A DNA stretch of 63,559 nucleotides from an uncultured Allobosea sp. (GTDB lineage: Bacteria; Pseudomonadota; Alphaproteobacteria; Rhizobiales; Beijerinckiaceae), in contig NZ_CAMFKW010000034.1 in NCBI RefSeq assembly GCF_945957345.1, positions 1 through 63,559 of the forward strand, in the 5' to 3' direction. Numbering within the stretch: position 1 is the first letter of the stretch; each line of letters opens with the position of its first letter. Made by a program: the position numbers and the translations under genes. The notes below the pieces were generated by a model. The model saw only the letters and a program-made list of their open reading frames with translations. It did not search any database and was not told the origin of the DNA. Shown here piece after piece: positions 8,642 through 16,742 of this stretch.

Positions 8642-9574
8642 ATGGCGCGCCACAACTTCGTTCCGACCCGCTATTCGAACGTGCTCGCCACCCTGCCGCC
8701 GGTTCTGGAGATCGCCAGCGGCGACAGCGTCGTCACCACCACGCTCGATGCGGCCGGCTTCGGCGGCGATGGTGAGCAGCACGCCCCGCGCGGCAACCCG
8801 ATGACCGGCCCCTTCTTCGTCACCGGCGCCGAGCCCGGCGACGCCCTGCTCGTGACGATCGAGCGGATGACGCCGAACCGGAAGACCGGCTGGACCTATT
8901 CGCCCCTGGCACCCGGCGTGCTCGATCCCGGCATGCTGCACGAATTGCCGAAGCGCGAGCGCTACGAATGGGCGATCGATGCACAGGCCGGCACGGTGAA
9001 GCTGCTGGAGCCTTCCGCCCGGATCAAGGAGTGGAGCTTCCCCCTCGCGCCGATGATGGGTTGCTTCGGCGTCGCGCCCGAGCGCGGCCAGGCGATCTCG
9101 ACCGCGACCAGCGGCGCCAATGGCGGCAATATGGATTACCGGCTGTTCGGCCCCGGCGCGACCATCGCCTTCCCGGTCTTCGTCGATGGCGCGCTGTTCT
9201 TCCTCGGTGACGGCCATGCCTGCCAGGGCGACGGCGAGATCGCCGGCACCGGCGTCGAGACTTCGTTCGAGGTCGAATTCTCGGTGAAGCTCATCAAGAA
9301 ACAGAACCTGCGCTGGCCGCGCTGCGAGACCGAGACCGACCTCCTGGTGATCGCGAGCGGGCGCCCGCTCGACCAGCCCCTGCAATTCGCCACGACGGAA
9401 TTGCTGCGCTGGGTCGGCGATGCCCTTGGCGTCGATCCGATCGAGGCGAGCCACCTGCTCGGGCAGGCGGTGCGATACGACATCGCCAATGTCTTCAACC
9501 CCGCTTATTGCGTCGCCGCCCGGCTGGAGAAGACCGGACTCACGCGCGCGATGTCGTTTCGCGACCGCGGCTGA
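8642..9574 (+). CDS. Acetamidase/formamidase family protein
   Basis: 310 residues from ATG 8642. An upstream in-frame extension exists, but AGGAAGG at 8630-8636 and the family N-terminus support this start. Characteristic parts: GPFFVTGAEPGDALLVTIE, MMGCFGVAPERG, TSGANGGNMDYRLFGPGA, and FFLGDGHACQGDGEIAGTGV with its likely metal-binding His. The family releases ammonia from short amides (formamide, acetamide). In this cluster it may process the amide or formyl moiety of the imported compound. It is followed 43 nt later by an M20 peptidase. Confidence 0.9.
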   Translation: MARHNFVPTRYSNVLATLPPVLEIASGDSVVTTTLDAAGFGGDGEQHAPRGNPMTGPFFVTGAEPGDALLVTIERMTPNRKTGWTYSPLAPGVLDPGMLHELPKRERYEWAIDAQAGTVKLLEPSARIKEWSFPLAPMMGCFGVAPERGQAISTATSGANGGNMDYRLFGPGATIAFPVFVDGALFFLGDGHACQGDGEIAGTGVETSFEVEFSVKLIKKQNLRWPRCETETDLLVIASGRPLDQPLQFATTELLRWVGDALGVDPIEASHLLGQAVRYDIANVFNPAYCVAARLEKTGLTRAMSFRDRG

Positions 9575-9617
9575 TCCCCTTCACTCACCTTCGAAACGCC
9601 GACCAAGAAGATCGACC

Positions 9618-10892
9618 ATGTCCGAGAATACCGCCGCCCTGAAAGCCGAGCTGCTTCAGGCGATCGACCAGCGACGCGACGAGATCGTCGAACTGTTGCG
9701 CCGCTTCCTGCGCATCAAGAGCGTCAACCCGCCGGGCGACACGCGCGAGGCTGCGGCCTTCGTGCGCGAACTGCTCGATGCCACCGGCGTGGCGCATCGC
9801 ACCGAGGCCTTCGTGCCGGAGATGCCGAACATCATCAGCCGCTGGGAGGCCGGAAAGCCCGGCAGACACCTCATGCTCAACGGCCATATGGATATCTTCC
9901 CGGTCACCAACGAGAAGCTCTGGGAGGCCGAGATCGTCGACGGCAAGATCATGGGCCGCGGCGCTTCCGACATGAAGACCGGGACGCTGGCCTCGATCCT
10001 CGCCTTCTGCCAGCTCTTTCCCCACCGCGAGAAACTCAACGGCGCGCTGTCGCTGACCGTGGTCTCGGACGAGCAGTCCGGCGGTCGCTACGGCACGAAA
10101 TTCTTGTTCGACGAATTCGGCGAAGAGATGGAGGCCGATTGCTGCCTGAACGGCGAGCCGAGCGGCCTCGCCAACCTGCGCTTCACCGAGAAGGGCACCT
10201 TGCGCTTCTCGCTCTCGGCCAAGAGCATCGGCGGCCATGGCGGCTATGCCCACCGGGCGCGCAATCCGATCGCGGATGTGAGCCGGCTCGTGACCGCGAT
10301 CTATGACCGCTACCATCTCAAGCTCGCCGCGCTGCCGCCCGAGATCGACGCGGTGCTGACCTCGCCCGAGACGATCGCCGCGGCCGATCTCAACCTCGGC
10401 AAGGGCGCGGGCGATGTCGCAAGGCGCATCACCGTCAATGTCGGCATCCTGCAGGGCGGGCAGAAGGCGACACAGATTCCGACGCATTGCATTGCACATC
10501 TCGACATGCGCATCCCGATCGGCTCCGACCGCGACGCGATCCGCGCCGATCTCGAAAGCCTCGCGCGCGAGGCGGATTGCGAGATGGTGGTCAATGAGGA
10601 CCACAGCTATCCCGCGAGCCTGACCGATCCGTTCAGCGAGATGGCCAATATCTTGCGCGGCAATATCCGCGAGCTGCTCGGCCATGACGCGCCGCCGGTC
10701 TCGAGCCTCGGCGGCACCGATACGCGCTATTGGCGCTGGCGTGGGGTGCCCGCCCTGATCTGCGGCCCCTCCCCGATCAGCATGGGCACAGACGAGGAGC
10801 ACGTCACCGTCGACGAGGCGATCGCGGTGATGAAGCTGCACGTCGCCTGCGCGGTCGACTATCTCGGCTCGACCGGGCCGACCGCGATGTAA
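9618..10892 (+). CDS. M20 family metallopeptidase (ArgE/DapE-like deacylase)
   Basis: 424 residues from ATG 9618; the frame is open upstream into the formamidase but without homology there. Metal-binding motifs LNGHMDIFP (H90, D92), GRGASDMKTG (D118) and TVVSDEQSGG (catalytic Glu) are intact. The dimerisation domain (residues about 200-320) contains GGHGGYAHRARNPI. Cytoplasmic. It belongs to the acetylornithine deacetylase/succinyl-diaminopimelate desuccinylase group, whose substrates vary widely. It is a second deacylase in the same cluster, and it meets the aldo/keto reductase gene tail to tail with 3 nt between them. Confidence 0.9.
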   Translation: MSENTAALKAELLQAIDQRRDEIVELLRRFLRIKSVNPPGDTREAAAFVRELLDATGVAHRTEAFVPEMPNIISRWEAGKPGRHLMLNGHMDIFPVTNEKLWEAEIVDGKIMGRGASDMKTGTLASILAFCQLFPHREKLNGALSLTVVSDEQSGGRYGTKFLFDEFGEEMEADCCLNGEPSGLANLRFTEKGTLRFSLSAKSIGGHGGYAHRARNPIADVSRLVTAIYDRYHLKLAALPPEIDAVLTSPETIAAADLNLGKGAGDVARRITVNVGILQGGQKATQIPTHCIAHLDMRIPIGSDRDAIRADLESLAREADCEMVVNEDHSYPASLTDPFSEMANILRGNIRELLGHDAPPVSSLGGTDTRYWRWRGVPALICGPSPISMGTDEEHVTVDEAIAVMKLHVACAVDYLGSTGPTAM

Positions 10893-10895
10893 GGC

Positions 10896-11948
10896 TCAGG
10901 CCCCGGGGACAGGCGCCTCTTCGGCGAGCAGGCCCTGTACCTTGAGATCACGCCAGAGCGCGGCCGGCACCGGCCGCGCGACGAGATCGAGATTGCGTGC
11001 GACCTCCTGCGGCGTCACCGCGCCGAGCACGATCGTCGCAACCGCCGGATGGGCGGCGCAGAAAGCCAGCGCCGCCTGCGGCAGGGCGACACCATGCCTG
11101 GCGCAAACCGCCTCGATGCGGGTGACGCGGGTCAGCACCTCTGGCGGCGCCGGCTTGTAGTTGTAGAAGGCTCCGGGTTTTGCACCGGTGGCGAGGATGC
11201 CGGAATTGAAGACACCGGCCAGCATGACTGCGATTTTCTTCTCCAGTGCCAGCGGCAGGAATTCAGGCAGAGCGCCCTGCTCCAGCAGCGAATAGCGGCC
11301 GGCCAGCATCATCACGTCGAAATCGCCGGCACGGGCAAAGCGCACGCACATCTCGGCCTCGTTGACGCCGACGCCGATCGCCTTGACCGCGCCGGACGCG
11401 CGCAATTGCTCAAGGGCGCGATAGGCGCCGTCCATCGCCTCAGAGAAGCGCTGCTCCATCCGGTCGCCATGGGTCCAGACATCGACGTCGTGAATCAGCA
11501 GGATGTCGATATGGTCGGTACCGAGCCTGAGCAGAGACTGCTCGAAGGAGCGCATCGCGCCGTCATAGGAATAGTCGACCACCGCCGGATGCGGCAGTCC
11601 GCCGGTATAGCCCGAGCCGTCGCGCTTCGGCTCGCCGGCCTGCATCCAGCGGCCGACCTTGGTCGAGACGATGACGTTCTCGCGCGGCACACTGCGGAGC
11701 GCGGCGCCGATGCGATGCTCGGAGAGGCCATGGCCGTAGAGCGGCGAGGTATCGACGAGATTGATGCCGGCCGCGAGCGCGGCGCGAACCGTGTCCTGCG
11801 CCGTCACCTCGTCGAGATGCCCGTAGAGATCACCGAGCGGCGCGCCGCCGAAGCCGATCAGGCTGGGGATGAGGCCCGCGAAGGGACGGCCCGGCGGAAC
11901 GGGACCCGGTTCCGTCCCGGATGGGGAGAGTTCAACGCCGTTCGTCAT
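10896..11948 (-). CDS. Aldo/keto reductase (D-threo-aldose/L-fucose 1-dehydrogenase type)
   Basis: 350 residues. The N-terminal GFGGAPLGDLYGHLD and the active-site DTSPLYGHGLSEHRIG (Tyr71) are typical of the fucose/threo-aldose dehydrogenase branch; the catalytic Lys is in VIVSTKVGRWM. A NAD(P)H-dependent oxidoreductase acting on free aldoses or related aldehydes. It is the last gene of a minus-strand run that starts with an ABC ATPase near 16.1 kb, 72 nt after the second permease. The importer may therefore carry a sugar or polyol, though this is only an inference. Confidence 0.85.
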   Translation of the reverse strand: MTNGVELSPSGTEPGPVPPGRPFAGLIPSLIGFGGAPLGDLYGHLDEVTAQDTVRAALAAGINLVDTSPLYGHGLSEHRIGAALRSVPRENVIVSTKVGRWMQAGEPKRDGSGYTGGLPHPAVVDYSYDGAMRSFEQSLLRLGTDHIDILLIHDVDVWTHGDRMEQRFSEAMDGAYRALEQLRASGAVKAIGVGVNEAEMCVRFARAGDFDVMMLAGRYSLLEQGALPEFLPLALEKKIAVMLAGVFNSGILATGAKPGAFYNYKPAPPEVLTRVTRIEAVCARHGVALPQAALAFCAAHPAVATIVLGAVTPQEVARNLDLVARPVPAALWRDLKVQGLLAEEAPVPGA

Positions 11949-12020
11949 CGCTGATCCGGTAGGCAGGAGGGAGCGGCAGATTTGCGGATCGCCCGAAAGC
12001 GCGCAAGCCCTGCCCTCGCC

Positions 12021-12836
12021 TCAGGCCCCGACCTTTGCGAGCACATCGGCCCGCAGGAAGCGCTCTATGAACAGCATGAACAGCACCGAGGGCACGAGCA
12101 GGATCAGCGCCGTGATCGAGGCGACCTGATAATTGCCGCCCATCGCCGCGCTGTAGAGCAGGAGCGGCAAGGTCGTGACCTGCGGCACGCCGACGAAGAA
12201 GGTGCCGGTGAACTCGTCGAGCGATTCCAGGAAGACGAAGATGCCGCTGGCGATGATGCCGGGCGCCGCCAGCGGCAGCGTCACCGAGAAGAAGGTCTTC
12301 AGCGGCGATGCCCCGATATTGCGGGCGGCAAGCTCGAGGTCCTTGTCGACGGCGGCGAAGGCCGCAGCCGCGATCCAGACGGAATAGACCAGACCATGCG
12401 CGGCATGGACCAGCACGACGGCGAAGACCGTGCCGTTGATGCCGATATTGTAGAAGATGCGGGCGACGTTGATGTAGATCGCGACCGAGGGGAAAGCCTG
12501 CGGCAGCAGGAAGAGCACCATGAAGAAGGCGCGCGCCGGCAGCTTCAGCCGCGCCAGCGCATAGCCGGCGGGGATCGAGAGCGCGAGCGCGACGAGAACC
12601 GTCAGCACCGCGATCCAGACCGAGGTGCCGAGCGAGGCCATGGCGTCGCCGGTCGGGCGGAAGACCTGCTCCCAGTAACGCGTGCCGTAGACGACCGGCA
12701 GCTTGTAGGGCGTGTACCAGCGCTCGGCGACGGACCACAGCGCCAGATTGACCAGCGGCCCGATCAGAAAGAAGGCGAAAGCCGCGAGCGCGAAGGCGGC
12801 AAGGACCATGCGCAGGCCGGAGACGGCACGGATCAT
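12021..12836 (-). CDS. ABC transporter permease (MalG/PotC-like)
   Basis: 271 residues. Start ATG 12836 overlaps the stop of the preceding permease (ATGA). Six hydrophobic helices; the EAA loop is at ELAARNIGASPLKTFFSVTL then PLAAPGIIASGI. The family includes inner-membrane subunits for Fe3+, polyamines and phosphonates. Together with its partner, a binding protein and an ATPase it makes a complete importer. Confidence 0.9.
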   Translation of the reverse strand: MIRAVSGLRMVLAAFALAAFAFFLIGPLVNLALWSVAERWYTPYKLPVVYGTRYWEQVFRPTGDAMASLGTSVWIAVLTVLVALALSIPAGYALARLKLPARAFFMVLFLLPQAFPSVAIYINVARIFYNIGINGTVFAVVLVHAAHGLVYSVWIAAAAFAAVDKDLELAARNIGASPLKTFFSVTLPLAAPGIIASGIFVFLESLDEFTGTFFVGVPQVTTLPLLLYSAAMGGNYQVASITALILLVPSVLFMLFIERFLRADVLAKVGA

Positions 12837-13669
12837 GGCGTGCCCTCCTTGGCCATGCCGCGCTTGAGATAGATGATCGCCGCGCCGGCCGAGATCAGAT
12901 AGGTGATGACGCCGAGCGCATTGGCCGTGGCGTAGTCGCCATAGGCGTTGATGCGGAAGGCCATGTCGACGGTCAGCATGGTCGGCTGCGAGCCCGCGAC
13001 CATCATCGGCACCGAGAGCACCGAGAGCATCGTCACGAAGGAGAGGACGAGCGCGACGAGGAGCTGGGGCATGACCTGCGGCAGGGCGAGTTCGACGAGG
13101 ACGCGCATCCGCGATGCCCCGAGATTGCGGCCGGCCTCCAGCGTCGCACGGTCGAGCGCGGCGAGCGCGCCGGCGAGCAGCAAGGCGACGAAGGGCGTCT
13201 GCTTCCAGACGAAGGTCGCGATGATGCCGCGCCAGTCGAGGAAGCTCACCGCCTGCAGCGGCTCCATCAGCCCGAGCGAGACGAAGCTGTTGTTCATCAG
13301 CCCGTTCTTGGCGAGGAAGGTGCGCATGCATTGCGCCGCGACGATGAAGGGGATGAAGAGCGGCCAGCGATAAAGCGCTTTCAGCGTGCCGACGATGTAA
13401 CGGTTCTCGCCGAGCGTCAGCGTGCCGGCGATGACGATGGCGGCGAGGCCCGTCAGCAGGCAGGAGGCAAGCACGATGACGACGGTGAAGACGACGTCAC
13501 CGGAATAGAGCTCCCAGGCCTTGCCGAAGGCCTGCAGCGAGAAGCCGCCTTGCGGCCCCGTGAAAGCCGAGATCAGCGAGAAGCAGAGCGGATAGAGGAA
13601 CAGCGCCGCGACGAGGGCGAGGCCGGGCGCGATCAGCAGCAGGGCGAGATTGCGTTGGGAGAGCTTCAT
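12833..13669 (-). CDS. ABC transporter permease (PotB/MalF-like)
   Basis: 278 residues, about six hydrophobic helices, EAA loop at EAGRNLGASRMRVLVELALP. It ends within the start of the second permease. Upstream, 163 nt separate it from the substrate-binding protein gene; that gap is filled by a palindromic repeat (13699-13799), which may act as a stabiliser or attenuator between the highly expressed binding protein and the permeases. Confidence 0.9.
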   Translation of the reverse strand: MKLSQRNLALLLIAPGLALVAALFLYPLCFSLISAFTGPQGGFSLQAFGKAWELYSGDVVFTVVIVLASCLLTGLAAIVIAGTLTLGENRYIVGTLKALYRWPLFIPFIVAAQCMRTFLAKNGLMNNSFVSLGLMEPLQAVSFLDWRGIIATFVWKQTPFVALLLAGALAALDRATLEAGRNLGASRMRVLVELALPQVMPQLLVALVLSFVTMLSVLSVPMMVAGSQPTMLTVDMAFRINAYGDYATANALGVITYLISAGAAIIYLKRGMAKEGTP

Positions 13670-13698
13670 TCCGCTGCGCTTCTTCGAGAAATCGCGTG

Positions 13699-13799
13699 GT
13701 CATTCCAGACAAGCCGCGAGAGCGGTGCCGATCCGGGATCCATGCCTGAACGGTTCCGGCATGGATCCCGGGTCTTCGCTTCGCTACGCCCGGGATGAC
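13699..13799. repeat. Palindromic intergenic repeat, GTCAT...ATGAC ends
   Basis: Begins GTCATTCC and ends CCCGGGATGAC. The core is a hairpin: GATCCGGGATCCATGCC, a short loop, then GGCATGGATCCCGG. A shorter relative of the same hairpin is at 47076-47116. It sits between the binding protein and permease genes of the ABC operon. It is non-coding and resembles small mobile-type palindromic units of alphaproteobacteria. Confidence 0.75.
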
Positions 13800-13832
13800 G
13801 GCGTTTCCGCATCAACCCAGGCAGGAAACGGC

Positions 13833-14963
13833 TCAGTTCGCGACCTTCTTCTCGTAGCCTTCGAGGATGTCGTTGAAATAGGGGGCGATCGGGAAGGGCT
13901 TGGCGTTCTGCGACAGGTCGGTCGGGGTGATGTCGGTGAAGAGCTTGTCCCAGGCGGCCTTGTCGAGCTTGCCTTCGAGGTTCTTGGCGTCGATGCCCGG
14001 ATACCAGTTGAACTTCTTGACGATGCCGTCGGCCTGGACCTGCGGGCTGGTGGCGAGCGCGATGAACTCCTCAGCCAGCTTCTTCTGCGCCGACTTCTCC
14101 GGAACCGAATAATACATCGGCTGGCCGGGCATGCCGGGCGAGGCGAGCTTCAGCTTCATGCTCGGCGGCAGCTTGCCGTCGGCCTGCCAGGAATAGAACA
14201 TGTCGACCCAAACGGGTCCCATCGCGATCTCGCCGCGGTTGAGCATGTCGAGCGTGCCGGCATTACCGGGGGTGATCACGGCGTTCTTGTTGAACTCCTT
14301 GAGCTCGCCGAAGGCGGCGTCCCACTTGGCCTTCTCGGCCGCATCATAAGGGCCCTGGATCAGCTTGTTGGCGTCGCCGCCGAAGGCGTAGACCCAGCCG
14401 GCGACGAAGGCGACGCCGGACATGCCGCCCTTGATGCCGTTATAGCCGAACTGCTTGGGGTTCTTCTTCACCCACTCCTTCAACTCGGTGAAGTTGGCCG
14501 GGGGATTCTTCAGCATGTCGGCGTTGTAGGCCAGCGCCGTCTGCGACTGGAACATCGGCATGACATAACCGGAAACGTCGGAGCCGAGCGAGTTCTTGGC
14601 GGTCTCGCTGGAGACGAGCTTCGAGGTGTCGACATTGGCCGTGTACTTGGCAAGCAGGCCTTCCTTGACCATCTGGCCGGCGGCCTTCTGGTGGATGACG
14701 ACCACGTCGAAATCGGTCGAGGCGGCGCCCTTCTGGGCATCGAGCTTCTCGTAAATCTTCTGCGAGCCGGAATCGCCCGGGCCCGTGCCGACCGAGACGA
14801 CCTTCACGCCCGGATGGGCCTTCTCGAACATTGGCCCGAGATAGTCCTTGACATAGTCGACCATGTTCTGGTCGCCGGCGGAGGCGACGTTGAGAGTCTG
14901 CGCGGATAGCGGCGATGCCACGATCAGCGCGGCGAGCGAGCAGGCAAGCGTGAGGATGCGCAT
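13833..14963 (-). CDS. ABC transporter extracellular substrate-binding protein (family 1)
   Basis: 376 residues with a signal peptide (residues 1-21, cleavage at SAQ). The mature protein has the two-lobe binding-protein pattern: TDFDVVVIHQKAAGQMVKEG, GYVMPMFQSQTALAYNADML, NRGEIAMGPVWVDMFYSWQ. It follows the ATPase gene by 15 nt. The ligand cannot be read from the sequence; relatives bind spermidine/putrescine, iron or sugars. Confidence 0.88.
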   Translation of the reverse strand: MRILTLACSLAALIVASPLSAQTLNVASAGDQNMVDYVKDYLGPMFEKAHPGVKVVSVGTGPGDSGSQKIYEKLDAQKGAASTDFDVVVIHQKAAGQMVKEGLLAKYTANVDTSKLVSSETAKNSLGSDVSGYVMPMFQSQTALAYNADMLKNPPANFTELKEWVKKNPKQFGYNGIKGGMSGVAFVAGWVYAFGGDANKLIQGPYDAAEKAKWDAAFGELKEFNKNAVITPGNAGTLDMLNRGEIAMGPVWVDMFYSWQADGKLPPSMKLKLASPGMPGQPMYYSVPEKSAQKKLAEEFIALATSPQVQADGIVKKFNWYPGIDAKNLEGKLDKAAWDKLFTDITPTDLSQNAKPFPIAPYFNDILEGYEKKVAN

Positions 14964-14978
14964 GTGTCTGACTCCTTG

Positions 14979-16133
14979 TCAGGCGGCGATCCCGGCCTCG
15001 GTCGCCGGGAAGATGTGAAGGCGCTGCAGCGGAATGCGCAGTCCAACCTTCGTTCCGAGTTCGTGACGGGCGACATCGTCGACCGTGATCTGACGGCCGG
15101 CGGCTTCGACCTTGTAGCGGTAGATGCCACCGGGGTAGGCGCGCGCGGCGATGGTGCCGGGGACGACGAGGTCGCCGCCTGCCGCGATCGCATCATGCGC
15201 GTCGAGGCTCGCAACATCGTCGCGGAAATAGGCGAGCGCCTCGCCGTTCGGCAGGGCAGCCGCGGCGTTGCCCGCAAGCGTCGCGCGAGCGGCACCGGAG
15301 GTGACTGACGCCTGGCCCTCGCCGCAGGTGACGCTGAGCGGCAACACGTTCTCCGCGCCCATGAAATTGGCGACGAAGGCGCTGGCGGGGCGGTCATAGA
15401 CCTCCTCGGGCGTGCCGACCTGCGCGATATGGCCGGCCTGCATGATCACCAGCCGGTCAGCCATGGTCATAGCCTCCTCGCGGTCATGCGTGACATGGAC
15501 GGCGGTGAGGCCGAGCCGTTGCTGGATGGCGCGGATCTCGTGGCGCATCACCATGCGGATCTTGGCGTCGAGATTGGAGAGCGGCTCGTCGAGCAGGAGG
15601 ATGCCGGGATCGATGGCGAGCGCCCGGCCGAGCGCGACACGCTGACGCTGACCGCCCGAGAGCGCCGTGACCTTGCGGTCCTCATAGCCCGTGAGACCGA
15701 GGAAATTCAGCATCTCGCCGACCTTGGCGGCGATCTCGGCCTTGGACTTGCCACGCAGCTTCAAGCCGTAGCCGATATTCTGCAGCACGGTCATATGCGG
15801 CCAGAGCGCATAAGACTGGAAGACCATCGCCATGCCGCGCTTTTCCGGCGGCAGACCGGCGACATCCTTGCCGCCGACGACGATCGAGCCGTCCTCGACC
15901 GGGACGAAACCGGAGAGCGAACGCAGCAGCGTGGTCTTGCCGCAACCGGACGAGCCGAGGAGCGCGGTGAAGCTGCCGGGGGTGAAGTCCAGATCGATGC
16001 CATGAAGCACGCGCGTGCCGCCATAGGCGACCTTGAGGCCGCGCACGCCGATGGCCGCGCCGCTACCCGCTCTGGCTTGCGTTTCCGGCTGCAAGGCGCC
16101 TACTCCCCCGGTTCTGCTCTTATCGCCTGACAA
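14979..16133 (-). CDS. ABC transporter ATP-binding protein (PotA/MalK-like, with TOBE domain)
   Basis: 384 residues. Walker A GSSGCGKTT (residues 60-68), signature LSGGQRQRVALGRAL, Walker B GILLLDEPLSNLD, switch HVTHDREEAM, and a TOBE-type C-terminal domain from about residue 280. It is the promoter-proximal gene of the minus-strand operon ATPase - binding protein - permease - permease - aldo/keto reductase. All catalytic residues are intact. Confidence 0.93.
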   Translation of the reverse strand: MSGDKSRTGGVGALQPETQARAGSGAAIGVRGLKVAYGGTRVLHGIDLDFTPGSFTALLGSSGCGKTTLLRSLSGFVPVEDGSIVVGGKDVAGLPPEKRGMAMVFQSYALWPHMTVLQNIGYGLKLRGKSKAEIAAKVGEMLNFLGLTGYEDRKVTALSGGQRQRVALGRALAIDPGILLLDEPLSNLDAKIRMVMRHEIRAIQQRLGLTAVHVTHDREEAMTMADRLVIMQAGHIAQVGTPEEVYDRPASAFVANFMGAENVLPLSVTCGEGQASVTSGAARATLAGNAAAALPNGEALAYFRDDVASLDAHDAIAAGGDLVVPGTIAARAYPGGIYRYKVEAAGRQITVDDVARHELGTKVGLRIPLQRLHIFPATEAGIAA

Positions 16134-16193
16134 TGGAATATTTCTTCCACAATCGGCTCAGTTGAAATAAACGTTACGCACGGGGCGCAGTCT

Positions 16194-16733
16194 ATGCAAG
16201 AGCTTTGTGAAAGTCGGATGACAGTGCGGATTCATTCTCTCTGGCTGATGCCCGCACCTGCGGACGAGGCGATGCTGGCCGGCATCGTCGGCGACCTGTC
16301 GAGCCGGTTCAGCACTCCTCTGTTCGCTCCGCATCTGACATTGCAGGGCGACACCGAGACGACGCCCGAGCTGCTCGAACAGGCGATCACGGCGGCAGCC
16401 GAAGCTGTCGCGGCCTTCGCCGCGCCGGTCTCCGTCGTCGAAGGGAGCGAGGCCTATTTCCGCTCGTTCTATGCCCGCTTCGCGGTTTCGCCTGCGCTGG
16501 CCAAGCTGAAGCAGGCGCTCGACCCCGAGGGCTTCGCGAGCTTCATGCCGCATGTTTCGCTGCTCTATGGGGAGGTCGAGGCCGAAGCGAAGGCTGCGGC
16601 GATCGCCGAGATCAATGCCCGCCTCGCCGGCCGCGCCATTCGTTTCGACCGCGTGGGCATCGTGACCTCCGGCCAGGACGTGCCGATCGCCGACTGGCGC
16701 GTCGTCGCGAGCGTCGCGCTGCGCTCGGCCTGA
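16194..16733 (+). CDS. 2H phosphoesterase superfamily protein (2'-5' RNA ligase/cyclic phosphodiesterase-like)
   Basis: 179 residues from 16194; an equally good start is the ATG at 16218, giving MTVRIHSLWLMPA. Two HxT/S motifs are present: PHLTLQG (H47) and PHVSLLYG (H120), the paired active-site histidines of 2H phosphoesterases. The spacing and small size resemble plant-type cyclic phosphodiesterases acting on ADP-ribose 1'',2''-cyclic phosphate more than tRNA ligase LigT. It stands alone between divergent and convergent neighbours, so context gives no hint of its substrate. Confidence 0.75.
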   Translation: MQELCESRMTVRIHSLWLMPAPADEAMLAGIVGDLSSRFSTPLFAPHLTLQGDTETTPELLEQAITAAAEAVAAFAAPVSVVEGSEAYFRSFYARFAVSPALAKLKQALDPEGFASFMPHVSLLYGEVEAEAKAAAIAEINARLAGRAIRFDRVGIVTSGQDVPIADWRVVASVALRSA

Positions 16734-16742
16734 GCCTCTCTG

